From NCBI GenBank assembly GCA_003991915.1, contig RQTK01000760.1, positions 1 to 64,000 of the forward strand: 64,000 bases of DNA. Reading direction: 5' to 3'. Source of the stretch: Elysia chlorotica. Its lineage: Eukaryota; Mollusca; Gastropoda; Plakobranchidae. Positions 1 to 10,139 of this stretch are shown here, in pieces; position 1 is the first letter of the stretch, and each line of letters opens with the position of its first letter. The position numbers and the translations under genes were made by a program. Under the pieces are notes generated by a model. It worked only from the letters and a program-made list of their open reading frames with translations, was not told where the DNA came from and did no database searches.

Positions 1-717
1 TTTTTTTTTTTAAACAATGTTTCATGCTATTGGAAAACACCGAAAAATAAGTTAGAATACACTGCTTTCATCTGAGGATCTGACAAGCATAGTCGTGTTG
101 GTAAAACAAAGTGCATGACCCCTTGTCCCTCTTTTTATACCCGGCATGTTATTTAACTCCAATTTTCCCCCCTAATTTTCTTTGTTTGAAAGGCAAATAA
201 ACAAACAACAAACGCTTTAGACCCATGTAAACTGTAACAAGTCAAGAGATTAAAAAAATTAACAAAAACGAACGGCTGAGGCAGCTGACAACAAAGGCGA
301 ACTACTGGTGCTTGGGGCTCCCACCGGCTCGCTGTCAGCTGGCACGATCCCTCAGCCCAGCACACGCAGATTAAAATGTCAGCCGGGTGACGGATCCCTT
401 ATTGTTGTGAGATGATTGTCCAGAGCTCCTCGCAATAAAACACGGATGCTGTCCGAGATGATCGCTCTCCCATGGCTTCGCTACTAAATCTACATCTATT
501 ATTCTAATAGATACTGTATTTAACAGTAGCGCGATGCAATGGGCTAGTATTAGTAAAAGTACAACTACCTGTACTTTTGGGTGACAGATTACTGGTGGAG
601 GTATCATACACTCTCATGGTCATCTTTCATAACCTTGGTTGGAGTTTATCTTAAACGAATCCTTAACGACAGAGGCCACCCTGAGTGGGATACTTGGCAT
701 GCATTATTAGTAATATA

Positions 718-845
718 ACCACCAAAAGAACCAGAACCAGTAGGGAAAAACGTGACCACCAGAGCAGGGCTCAAACTGGCAACCTTAAAACTAGAACCTA
801 ACGCACTCTACACTTGGACCACCGCACACTCCCCCTAACTTTCTG
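718..845 (-). mobile_element. tRNA-derived SINE fragment
   Basis: On the minus strand a tRNA-like head has an A-box-like GTGGTCCAAGTGTAGAGTGC and a B-box-like CCAGTTTGAGCCCTG, followed by the CCCTACTGGTT start of the SINE body common in this window. Body truncated. Confidence 0.55.
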
Positions 846-889
846 CATGGTGTCTCAGCTGTTGCATAAAGCATGAGGAGCTCTTAGTC

Positions 890-1075
890 TTTGGTCGCCC
901 AGCGATAAAGCCAAGTTGTTGGTTCCCTGAACCGACAATCAGGAGGTCCGAGGTTCGATTCCAAGCTGGCGCTGCCGTCTCCGCATCAGGAATCTCAGGA
1001 AATTGTGCATGTTATGAATCAGAGGCTACTGCTCCATTCAGGGTTAAGCGAAATGAGTAAATAAGTATTGGCTAA
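890..1075 (+). mobile_element. tRNA-derived SINE with perfect B box
   Basis: GGTCGCCCAGCGATAAAGCC begins a tRNA-like head; the B box is GGTTCGATTCC. The 3' part GGGTTAAGCGAAATGAGTAA recurs at 1893-1920. This body differs from the main SINE family here. Confidence 0.6.
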
Positions 1076-1149
1076 AAAATCAAAGGTGTAGAAGCTTACA
1101 AAAAAAGGAATTTTGAATGTAAATGGCAATGGGATCAAGAGCGAGAGAC

Positions 1150-1455
1150 AATATTTCTATAGGTACTCTCTGATTTGGCTCAAGTGGTAGAGCGCTGCTG
1201 GTATCCCAATCGGGAGCTCCCCTGTTCGAAACACACGATTGGTAAAAAAAATTTGTCCAATTTTGTCCCCTACTGGTTGGAGCGATGTCAGTATACATGT
1301 GATATGATAGGTTGAGACAGGAGTCCAGGTCTCCCCGCACTGTCTCGTGTGTAGCAGTATATGAAATAATCAGGCATTTTAGTCTTGGGACCTGTCCACA
1401 ATACACTATAGCCAATAAAGTGCTGACATTGGACGTTAAACAACACTCTCCCCCC
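1150..1455 (+). mobile_element. tRNA-derived SINE, main family, near complete
   Basis: Head with A box TGGCTCAAGTGG and B box TGTTCGAAACAC, then the shared body: CCCTACTGGTTGGAGCGATG, TCAGTATACATGTGATATGA, GTTGAGACAGGAGTCC, CACTGTCTCGTGTGTAGCAG, TTAGTCTTGGGACCTGTCCA and GGACGTTAAACAAC. It ends in poly(C) and a (TC)n tract. RNA polymerase III promoters of this kind drive SINE transcription. Confidence 0.85.
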
Positions 1456-1504
1456 CCCCCCACCCACACATCCTCTCCAGTTGCCACCTGACAACAATCT
1501 CAAG

Positions 1505-1510
1505 CACTAC

Positions 1511-1605
<95 letters not shown>

Positions 1606-1661
1606 TTCTCTTCTCTTCTCTCTCTCTCTCTCTCTCTCTTTCTTTCTCTTTGTCTCTCTTC
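1505..1661. repeat. (TC)n microsatellite
   Basis: About 75 TC units with interruptions, following the poly(C) end of a SINE. Confidence 0.98.
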
Positions 1662-2044
1662 CTCCCGTTATTTGTTTCGAATATTGCATTTTTGGAGAGT
1701 GTTATCTTGTGTATTGACTATGAGTGACATTCCTGTATGTAATCTATTTATAATTATATTGCTTGACATCTACCTGCATTTCACTGTGTGGAATAACTTA
1801 GGGAACTTATTAGGATTAGGCGAAACCGCCTTGACAATAATTTTCAAAATATTCAGAACCGTTTTTATAGGTACTCTCTGGTTTCACTGCTCCATTCAGG
1901 GTTAAGCGAAATGAGTAAATAATTTATTAATCGTTTTCTGTTACCTTTTACATTGTACCTATTTTTAAAATTAAGTTTTATAACTTTTGAATGTAAATGG
2001 CAATGGGATCAAGAGCGAGAGACAATATTTCTATAGGTACTCTC

Positions 2045-2281
2045 TGATTTGGCTCAAGTGGTAGAGCGCTGCTGGTATCCCAATCGGGAGCTCCCCTGTT
2101 CGAAACACACGATTGGTAAAAAAAATTTGTCCAATTTTGTCCCCTACTGGTTGGAGCGATGTCAGTATACATGTGATATGATAGGTTGAGACAGGAGTCC
2201 AGGTCTCCCCGCACTGTCTCGTGTGTAGCAGTATATGAAATGATCAGGCATTTTAGTCTTGGGACCTGTCCACAATACACT
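2045..2281 (+). mobile_element. tRNA-derived SINE, duplicate copy (3' truncated)
   Basis: Nearly identical to the copy at 1150-1405, including flanks that are not part of the SINE, so it arose by local duplication and not by a separate insertion. It stops at CACAATACACTA. Confidence 0.85.
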
Positions 2282-2310
2282 AATTTTGTGTATTGACTAT
2301 GAGAGAGTAA

Positions 2311-3693
2311 AATTTACCCTAACTGTCGCAATTTGGATTAGAAGATTTTAGAATATTGAACGTGCGTGGATTCCTGAAGGAATCGATATCAGAAGCAGAG
2401 CTGGCTATAAAAGTGATACTGATACACTACTTGTGAAACTGACACTTGAATGTTACGCAGATAATTTTAACAGTCTTAGTGTCTTATTACAGTATTTTTT
2501 ATCATTAGTGTACGCATATCATAGATCTTTGCTGACACGTGTTTTTTAAAACCATTTTTGTTGAATAGGTACGTTTTTGTATTTGTAAAAGAAGAAAGGC
2601 ATTTTGATATTATTATCTCTTCCTCTTTAATAACTCGTGGATTAATATTAGGCCTTCAGGGGGCCATCAAGAGAGACCTGAGAGGTTATGTACGCTTAGA
2701 GAGAGAGACCCTCTTGTATGTGAACTTTGCGCCTGAGTTGCACAACAAAAGCTTTCACATTAGATTGTGTGGATAGATTAAAGACGGCGAGCAAAAGAGT
2801 CAAAACAATTTTTGTGTGTGATTGGGCTACCAGTACCACAAAGAGGAGCAGAAAAACTTGGATATGTCATGTGAAGAGACATTTTTTACAAAAACTGACA
2901 TTGTCATGAAATATTGGCTTAACAACATCTTTGGAATCGTTGCATGTAATGTATTTACTTTGAGAAGCTCGATATCATCAGGCAGGGCGGATGCGAAACC
3001 TTTCCTCACTATCATGAATTATTCTATTATTCTAAGAGTAAGACTCATCGTTTAATTCGGGCTTCAAAGTTCTAAATCATATTATAATGGAACTAAGGCC
3101 AAAATATTTGAATCCCCAAATCTCTAAACCGCACAAGACAAAGCTACGAAATTACCCAGGTAGATGGTATTTTGATTGTAAATTTGCATTGGGCACATTT
3201 ATTTTGACGAAAAATCACAATTCGCCCAAAACTAACGAATTAATAAAACAAACAAAAATGTAGTTTAAAAGATATGAACAGATATAACTGCCCCCCCCCC
3301 CCCTTTCCCTTCCTTCAACAACAAACACATCGAAAGTAAGTTCCATAAAGTTCAAATCCATAGCCTACTAACAACTTTAGATGTTTACGGAACTTTTTTT
3401 TCGGGATTTGTATCAAATGTTTTTTAGAGCGCGCAAATTTTGACGGGCACAATGAACCGTGTCGTTAGAAAAAGAATTTTTGGTTATTTTGAAAAAAAAG
3501 GATAAAATTAAGGCTACAAAGTCAATTGCCTGTAATAGTACAGACAGTATGTTGGTCAATTCACTTATTCAGCGGCCATGACTTATTAAAATATTCCAAA
3601 AAAGTTTTCATATAGCAAACATACTGTACCCAAAAATGAGAAAAAAAACAAACGTTAACAGTGATGTACTAGACTACTACAAGCTTTTTTTTC

Positions 3694-3696
<3 letters not shown>
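2311..3696. other. Unassigned AT-rich intergenic sequence
   Basis: No gene, SINE or tandem repeat recognised; only short chance ORFs and a short poly(C) run near 3291-3303. Confidence 0.5.

Positions 3697-3751
<55 letters not shown>
3697..3751. repeat. (GA)n microsatellite
   Basis: About 27 uninterrupted GA units. Confidence 0.98.
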
Positions 3752-3924
3752 AGATCGAAATCAAAGTTCAGTCTGCTTATCTGCTTATTCAATTTTTAAG
3801 CGGAGTGTGGTTTCTTACGAAAAATAAAATAGAAATTGTGATAATGGAAGACATACATAATTATTTACGATTTGGTAAAACAGACAAGAACAGATTTGTT
3901 TTTCATATTGGAATTAACCGATTG

Positions 3925-3930
3925 TTTATT
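3925..3930 (-). promoter_or_regulatory. Candidate polyadenylation signal of the GPCR gene
   Basis: TTTATT on the plus strand reads AATAAA on the minus strand, about 510 bases past the GPCR stop codon. It is the first canonical hexamer I found downstream; the region is AT-rich, so chance occurrence is possible. Confidence 0.3.
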
Positions 3931-4435
3931 GCACATTTTGTTTGTTCTTTTCTAAGATTACACATGATATGGCATAAAAAACAACAATGCCGGCTTAAAA
4001 ATTTAAAACCCGTTAGTAAGCTTTGATATCAGTTGTATTTAACATTAATGACCAACATGTTCCACAAGGTTTGTCTCATAAGAATAAAAAAAAATACTCT
4101 AAATTGTTTCAGACTTTGGAAAAGACCTAGCATCAAAGCGTGAAAAAATACAGCAACATTAAATCATTATACGTGTACATTCAAGTGTCTCGCACGCTCC
4201 TCTGTTTGATAGCAAAAACGTCTAAAACTTTGAAAGAGTTTGATCTTCAAATGATATTTATATTTTACTATTATTTATATAAACTTTCCCCATGGCACAA
4301 TTAGTTGGACAGTAATTGTAAAATAATCCATCAATGTTAACAGAGCAACGAAAGGAGCCCTGAAAACCATAATTATACTCCTTATTTAAGAGCACAGAAA
4401 TAGTTGACAGCAGTCAGAATGTTTCATACATCGTG

Positions 4436-6985
4436 CTACGGGACCCTCAGTTCCAACGTGCAAGACAGCGACTTGGGCTCGGGATAAAAACCCCTACAAA
4501 AACCCGTTCTACTGAAGCGACCCAGGGACGGCGTCTGTGGTTTGGGTGAGTCTGTGACTGAAAGGAAATTCAGGCTTGGTGGAGTACCGGATCGCTTGTG
4601 CGAAGAAACGGGAGTGAGTTCGTTAACAAAGCACACAGCCTCCTTACACATGGTCTCAACCGAGTCTGTAACTTTAGGTGCGATTGTCAGTTTTTTAGAG
4701 TTTGGAATATGTGATATTGAACTGCTTTGCATATTGAATGTTTTTGTCGGAAGTGGAGATAAAGATAGAGTTTTATGTTCTTTGAATCTATGTACACTGA
4801 TTTGATGTTTTTTAGACAAAGATGATGAGATGAGATGTGTTGACGTTAGAGGTACACCAATGGTTGAGTGTGTTGTGAGACATGCAAGACTTCCTACATG
4901 TTCAACTGGTAAATAAGATTGGGCGTTGTCTGATTGGTCCGTTGAGAGAAGCTCTCTGTTCAACTGATACGGGTTTGTATCTGACTGATCGTCTCCCTGC
5001 GTTGAATCGTTTAGAGTGTTCTCTCCCACATTCGAGAGAACCTCAGCAGACAGGCTGCGGGGCAGGATGGCTGTCAGTTCTTCAGTGCTGTGTAGGTCTG
5101 AACAGCTGAGCGCCTGCCGATAAATTCTCATCTTTGTTGTCATTTGTCTGCAAGACACTGGAAGAGACTCGCTCCAGTCACGAAATCGGTCACTTATCTG
5201 GCTGTCGTAATACTTTTCAAAGCGATCAAGTGAGTCCATACTTCTTTTGAGTTTCTCACACACATTGTCCAGCGTGGCTGACTCGCCCGCGCCAATGCCC
5301 ATGCGACTGTCCGTGATGCTGAGCCGCGGCGTGCTGTTGCAGCCAGTCGTGTGGGCGAAGCTCATCTTCCGCCCAAACCTGCGCAGACACAAGTGCTCTA
5401 GGAGCACCTCGTGGTAGAGGCGGCTGAAAGCGTGGCGGAATTCCTTGTTCTTGTAGGCGTATATCCAGGGATTGATCCCGCTGTTTAATACTGCCACAAG
5501 CATTAGATACGTCTGAACCCAGATACCTAATGTTACACTTGCCACGAGCTTGACAAACGTAGACACGAGATAAGGGAGCCAAAGAGTCAAGAACACACCG
5601 ATGACTAGGGCTAATGTTTTTGCATACTTGGCGTCTTTGATCATAAACTTGACTTGCAAACGTCTTTGGACTGCGGACTCGACAGCAGCTATAGCTTTGG
5701 CGTGGTGGTGCGCCAAGGAGAATATTCGAGTATAGCATACAAGTATTACTACACAAGAAGGGAGAAAAATGGCACTGAGAAAGAGCGCATGGGCTTTCCC
5801 ATGAAGAAGATCTGCTGAGCATTGAGCCATCTGGGTGGGGCAGTCATGCCATCCCGCTACTAGGGGAAACCAAACTACCAGAGCTGAATAGATCCAGGCC
5901 AGTAGAACCAGCAGTCCGACACGGCGCGAGGTCATGATGACCACGTAGTCGAGTGGCGAGACTAGAGCGGTGTGACGATCATAAGCAATGGTTGCAAGGG
6001 TGAGGAGAGACACGCCACACGTCATCATCAGGATCCGATTTGGTAACAGACAGAGCAAGGCTCCACTGTCGCCTCCATTGGATCCTAACTGGAAAACCTC
6101 AACCATGATCATAAATGGAGTCGCTAACGCTACTAGTACATCCACAGACGCCAGTGAAGTGATGAAGTAGTTTGTTGGAATCTGAAGTCGCTTGAAGCGT
6201 GCGATGCTGAGTATCACCAGGAGATTGCTGAAGAGAATGAATGGCACCATGATGGTAATGATAAGCACAGCACCGATTTCCTCGCCCGACCAGCCAGCAC
6301 TGGTGACAGCTTGTTGTTGCGGTTCTTTGTCGCTGGTACTGAGGATGGATACCATGGACAAGTTCCAGTCATCGATGTTCTCATTGACAGCCCCTATTGG
6401 TTCAGCTGAGGCTGCTGTGGATATGTTTGAGAATGCTATCCCGGAGTGCAGCGAACTGAATGCATCTGTGATAGTATTGTCTGTGTCTGTACTAAATGTC
6501 TGTGATACTTTTTCATGGAAAGATTCGGATAATTCTTTGACTGGAACATTTGGCTTTACGAGAAGTTCGGGCTGGCTTAAGGGTTGTATTTCTGGTGAAG
6601 ATGATATTGATGCTCTGCTGCTGACGTGGATGTCATGGTTATTTACACCTTTTATATTGTTTATGTCATCCGACAGAAAAAGTCGATGGAGATGTTTATT
6701 CCTCTTCAGTAAGTGCCCCACGGGGGCAAGGTCTTTCTTTTTTTCACTAACCATTATATTCTTTCCAGGTATAGAAGAAGCTAGGGCCGATAGCTGGCTA
6801 TTTCTCACGATGTCGCTACCGGAACTCGGATCAACACTTGTATCTGCATTGTTGAACATGCCATGGAACTTCCGAGGCCTTGGACTTGGTTGAATTTTGT
6901 GGGCTTTGTTCAAGCCTATCATCGACCCAAAGACTAAACGAGAAAAGTTGATATCATAAATAATTTCGACGTCGTTGCCTTCCAT
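4436..6985 (-). CDS. Class A (rhodopsin-like) G-protein-coupled receptor, adenosine/amine-receptor-like orphan
   Basis: A single open frame of 849 codons encodes a seven-transmembrane receptor. Visible landmarks (approximate residues): TM1 236-260 with an SN pair near 254; TM2 with Asp about 282 in SLASVD; extracellular TM3 Cys 312; the TM3 end reads DRH (336-338) instead of DRY; TM4 Trp 364; Cys 382/389 in loop 2; TM5 Pro 409 and Tyr 418; TM6 reads FLTLWLPY (Trp 469, Pro 471) with Leu where Cys is usual; TM7 has NPWIY (505-509) followed by KNKEFRHAF, as in adenosine-type receptors. Such receptors sit in the plasma membrane and signal through heterotrimeric G proteins; the ligand cannot be read from sequence. 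The extracellular N-terminus (about 235 residues, no obvious signal peptide) and the Ser/Thr-rich C-tail (about 325 residues) are unusually long, while loop 3 is short. The start is supported by an in-frame TAA four codons upstream. The coding region is intronless. Confidence 0.93.
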   Translation of the reverse strand: MEGNDVEIIYDINFSRLVFGSMIGLNKAHKIQPSPRPRKFHGMFNNADTSVDPSSGSDIVRNSQLSALASSIPGKNIMVSEKKKDLAPVGHLLKRNKHLHRLFLSDDINNIKGVNNHDIHVSSRASISSSPEIQPLSQPELLVKPNVPVKELSESFHEKVSQTFSTDTDNTITDAFSSLHSGIAFSNISTAASAEPIGAVNENIDDWNLSMVSILSTSDKEPQQQAVTSAGWSGEEIGAVLIITIMVPFILFSNLLVILSIARFKRLQIPTNYFITSLASVDVLVALATPFMIMVEVFQLGSNGGDSGALLCLLPNRILMMTCGVSLLTLATIAYDRHTALVSPLDYVVIMTSRRVGLLVLLAWIYSALVVWFPLVAGWHDCPTQMAQCSADLLHGKAHALFLSAIFLPSCVVILVCYTRIFSLAHHHAKAIAAVESAVQRRLQVKFMIKDAKYAKTLALVIGVFLTLWLPYLVSTFVKLVASVTLGIWVQTYLMLVAVLNSGINPWIYAYKNKEFRHAFSRLYHEVLLEHLCLRRFGRKMSFAHTTGCNSTPRLSITDSRMGIGAGESATLDNVCEKLKRSMDSLDRFEKYYDSQISDRFRDWSESLPVSCRQMTTKMRIYRQALSCSDLHSTEELTAILPRSLSAEVLSNVGENTLNDSTQGDDQSDTNPYQLNRELLSTDQSDNAQSYLPVEHVGSLACLTTHSTIGVPLTSTHLISSSLSKKHQISVHRFKEHKTLSLSPLPTKTFNMQSSSISHIPNSKKLTIAPKVTDSVETMCKEAVCFVNELTPVSSHKRSGTPPSLNFLSVTDSPKPQTPSLGRFSRTGFCRGFYPEPKSLSCTLELRVP

Positions 6986-7110
6986 GGGTTTTAGTTAATC
7001 CAGCACAGAAGAGAGGCCGACTTAGGTGCAGCTGGAAGAAGTGGTCGGTATAAACTCCACCAAAGCAGCCGTCGAAGCTTTTGGCCCAGTTGCTATATCT
7101 GTTGGTTTCC
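6986..7110 (-). other. 5' UTR part of the GPCR coding exon, with splice acceptor at 7111-7112
   Basis: Reading the minus strand into the GPCR start, a pyrimidine-rich run ends in TTTGTCCAG at 7111-7119 and is followed by about 125 bases of untranslated sequence before the ATG at 6985. This is a good 3' splice site, so the coding exon is probably preceded by at least one non-coding exon. The best upstream donor seen is at 7985-7986. This is inference from splice consensus; no transcript data are available. Confidence 0.55.
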
Positions 7111-7563
7111 CTGGACAAAGAAAGAAAAATGAGAAGTATATGAGATATGCAAATTTTAATGGGTATACGTATTATGCTGCATGTTTCAGTTGATAGATAG
7201 TTACTGTCTCCATTAACCAAAAATCATGTTTCCTAGATATAATAATAATCGTCCTGTTCAATTACGTTCTTAAATTTGTGTTTTCTAATATCAAAGACAC
7301 TGTTTTAGTTTTATCTTTGTATTTGATCGTCAACAAAAAATAACATTGTATTTTTTATGAACATTATTATGTTTCATATAAAAAGTCGGTGGCCAAATTT
7401 TATATAAAGTTTTTAGGCAATTTTATATCTCAAATGTGGGGGGAAAACGTGACATAAAAAAAACAAGTTTTAAAGCGCTGGCCATTAACAAAAATAACAA
7501 AATAACAATAAAATAAAGAATAATAATAAACAATAATACCAACAACAATAATGATAATAATGC

Positions 7564-7604
<41 letters not shown>

Positions 7605-7786
7605 GTAATAATAATAATAACAATAATAAGAAGAACAAAGGGATAGGATGAGGAAGAGGTAGTATGATTAAGAGAAACATAGATTACATAATTATACTTA
7701 TGCTTTCTAAATGAACAGAAAGGAAATGCACTTTTGATTACTTCCCACCCAAAATGTGACAATATAATGTGAAAAAAACTAATAAC

Positions 7787-7842
<56 letters not shown>

Positions 7843-7866
7843 TAATAAAAATAATAATAATAACAA
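7564..7866. repeat. Two (AAT)n microsatellites bordering the inverted repeat
   Basis: (AAT)n at about 7564-7620 and 7787-7862. The second ends 50 bases before the inverted repeat; short AAT-rich sequence also follows its right end at 9074-9100. Confidence 0.95.
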
Positions 7867-7986
7867 AAATATTCACTAAATGTACAAGTTAAGATCTTGA
7901 AATGGATGTCTAATATGCAGAAGTTAAATCAAAACAATTGCGATCAAAGTACTCCTAATATTATTAAAATAAACAACGGCGCTTAC

Positions 7987-8207
7987 CTTTGTATTCTAAT
8001 AGTGATAAGTGATGTTACGTGAAAAAATTCAGAGTTTATGTTAGTGACCTGTATGTTTTAAAATTTCCACATGAACAAATTTAGAATGTGAACCTTCTAA
8101 TCAAAGCAATAACAAATGCGACTATAACATGGAGTACAATAGGCCTGTCTCATGGAGTTTGTGTCATGACTGAGTAACGCGATGGCCATTGCGCGCATCA
8201 ATTTATA
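7987..8207 (-). promoter_or_regulatory. Putative core promoter and first non-coding exon of the GPCR gene (left arm)
   Basis: On the minus strand TATAAA lies at 8202-8207. About 190 bases further on, AAAG/GTAAGC gives a strong 5' splice site with the exon ending at 7987. Joining it to the acceptor at 7111 would place a non-coding first exon about 1 kb upstream of the GPCR start codon. Short upstream ATGs occur in the exon, which weakens the idea somewhat. Inference only. Confidence 0.3.
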
Positions 8208-8775
8208 GCGTTTGGGAATTGTCACTTTGAGGTCGGCGTAACAACAGCGCTGGAATAAGGTGGGAGGGGGCACGTAGGCTTCGCCACATTTCCCTCGCTA
8301 GCTATAATAATGGCTTGGCCTGCTGTCTGTCAGTCTCAGGTGTTGTAGGTCGAACGTGGATAAGTCCATACTTTCCCAGAATATTATAATCTAATAGTAA
8401 AAAAAAAACACGAACAAAAACATGTATCACAAATTCAATTCTTTAACTCCGTTTAAGATAAAATCTGGGTGAAATGTGTTACCTATTGTAGCATAAAATA
8501 TGAAAAAGGTAATACATTTAAAATTCCTCTTGTCTTGCCCTATTTTCAAATGCTGGGAGAACGGTGATATGTGGGTCCAAAATTTAGATGTCGAATTTCG
8601 CTTCTGGGAAAGTATGGACTTATCCACGTTCGACCTACAACACCTGAGACTGACAGACAGCAGGCCAAGCCATTATTATAGCTAGCGAGGAAAATGTGGC
8701 GAAGCCTACGTGCCCCCTCCCACCTTATTCCAGCGCTGTTGTTACGCCGACCTCAAAGTGACAATTCCCAAACGC

Positions 8776-9002
8776 TATAAATTGATGCGCGCAATGGCCA
8801 TCGCGTTACTCAGTCGTGACACAAACTCCATGAGACAGGCCTATTGTACTCCATGTTATAGTCGCATTAGTTTAAGTTATTGCTTTGATTAGAAGGTTCA
8901 CATTCTAAATTTGTTCATGTGTAAATTTTAAAACATACAGGTCACTAACATAAACTCTGAATTTTTTCACGTAACATCACTTATCACTATTAGAATACAA
9001 AG
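8776..9002 (+). promoter_or_regulatory. Mirrored promoter-like and first-exon-like unit (right arm)
   Basis: This is the inverted copy of the left-arm unit: TATAAA at 8776-8781 and donor AAAG/GTAAGC with GT at 9003-9004, reading rightward. If the left arm is a real promoter, this copy could initiate a divergent plus-strand transcript. The nearest plausible plus-strand acceptor I noted is just before 9773. Confidence 0.25.
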
Positions 9003-9073
9003 GTAAGCGCCGTTGTTTATTTTAATAATATTAGGAGTACTTTGATCGCAATTGTTTTGATTTAACTTCTGCA

Positions 9074-9772
9074 ATAATAATAACAATAAAAACAATAATG
9101 CAAAAAAAATACTCTATTCCTGTGTATGTCAAAAAAAAAATGTTTCAGTGACATTGGAAAGTATTAATTTTAGCGAGGTAGAATTAGGTGCGAATCAAAA
9201 TCTTATTAGATATTGTTCACCCTTTCCTTTATCTAATGCATGTACCGGTAGGTGTGGAGATTGGTTGGACTGAACTTCTTTAAACTATGTCTTTCCAAAA
9301 ATAAGCATAATAATAGTTCCATCCATCGCAGATTCAAAGTCATCGTTCCTAAAACATGTAGATTACTAATACCATCCTAGGGTTAAAAAGAACAAATTTA
9401 CCACTTTACAGTTTTGAGGTTACCGGTATGTTATTTCACGGATTGATCAAAACTGAAACTGGTTGAGTTGTAAATTATAAGTTTTGCAGTACTCATAAAA
9501 CATAAGTTTGATGTATAATCAAATACCACACAACTTTTTGTGTAGCGTCCCTTATCTGGTAATGTTAATGCAGTAAAAGGTTTTATGGTATACACTGGAA
9601 ATGCAATGCTGCAGTAGCACCATTGCATGCCGTAAGTCAAACGCTGCGGCTCAGGACATTTGCGGTATGTTTACTAGATGAGTGAGACATGGGAACCTAA
9701 TATAAAATCTTAACCAGCCAGTGATTCGATCAGTCTCTGTCATGATCAAAGTAACTTTTCTTGCCCATCGCA
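9074..9772. other. Unassigned intergenic sequence right of the inverted repeat
   Basis: AT-rich, with AAT-like words at its start. No gene or repeat family recognised. Confidence 0.4.
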
Positions 9773-9942
9773 GACTGCTCGCGACCTAAGAACCGCGGTC
9801 AAACGGCGCTCCAATGGTCAAACTTATTAAGTCCCCTTCTGTCTCAGCTCGGAGTGGACAACGACTTGTCTCACCACACAACGTCATCGCTGTCGAACGG
9901 TGACATCTTGTTTATTGTGGCGACGCTGATAGGAATCTCGAC
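9773..9942 (+). CDS. Candidate internal exon of unknown gene
   Basis: A 170-base open stretch is bounded by a pyrimidine-rich CGCAG acceptor and an ACA/GTAAGA donor and is richer in GC than its surroundings. One frame is open throughout and ends in a hydrophobic run, NGDILFIVATLIGIST, which could be part of a membrane segment. I do not recognise the family and found no partner exons. It lies 770 bases downstream of the outward donor of the inverted repeat. A chance ORF next to a (CT)n tract is the main alternative. Confidence 0.25.
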
Positions 9943-9977
9943 AGTAAGATCTGCTCTCTTTGCATCTAACTCAGCTA

Positions 9978-10036
<59 letters not shown>

Positions 10037-10130
10037 AGAGTCTGTCTATCTCTATCTTCCTCTCTCTCTATCTTTCTCTCTCTCTCTCTCTATCTGTCTC
10101 TCTCTCTCTCTGTCTCTCTGTCTTTTGGTC
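9978..10130. repeat. (CT)n microsatellite, perfect then imperfect
   Basis: Perfect CT run to about 10033, then CT with TATC and TGTC interruptions to 10130. It begins about 35 bases after the candidate exon donor. Confidence 0.97.
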
Positions 10131-10139
10131 TCCCGTCTC

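Larger units (their letters stand above)
1025..2310. repeat. Local direct duplication containing a SINE (units about 1025-1405 and 1885-2283)
   Basis: Words in the same order appear in both halves: CTGCTCCATTCAGGGTTAAG, TTTGAATGTAAATGGCAATG, TCTATAGGTACTCTCTG and the SINE through CCACAATACACTA. Short words (TATAGGTACTCTCTG, TGTGTATTGACTATGAG) occur a further time, so the block has been rearranged more than once. The (TC)n tract lies between the copies. Confidence 0.85.
7916..9073. repeat. Large near-perfect inverted repeat (arms 7916-8381 and 8602-9073, spacer 8382-8601)
   Basis: The sequence from 7916 to 8381 is the reverse complement of 8602-9073 with only a few substitutions and small indels, around a 220-base unique spacer. 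Both outer ends abut AAT-rich simple sequence. A transcript across it would fold into a double-stranded hairpin of about 465 bp. Each arm holds an outward-facing TATAAA word and an outward-facing AAAG/GTAAGC splice donor. It may be an inverted duplication of a promoter plus first exon, or a foldback-type mobile element. No coding capacity beyond short ORFs is apparent. Confidence 0.93.

Noticed and set aside
1080-1503. Minus-strand ORFs with similar peptides repeated at 1978-2280
   Set aside because: Antisense readings of two duplicated SINE copies.
6192-6893. Plus-strand ORF of 233 codons
   Set aside because: Antisense shadow of the GPCR coding region, which has clear receptor motifs; the ORF itself has none.
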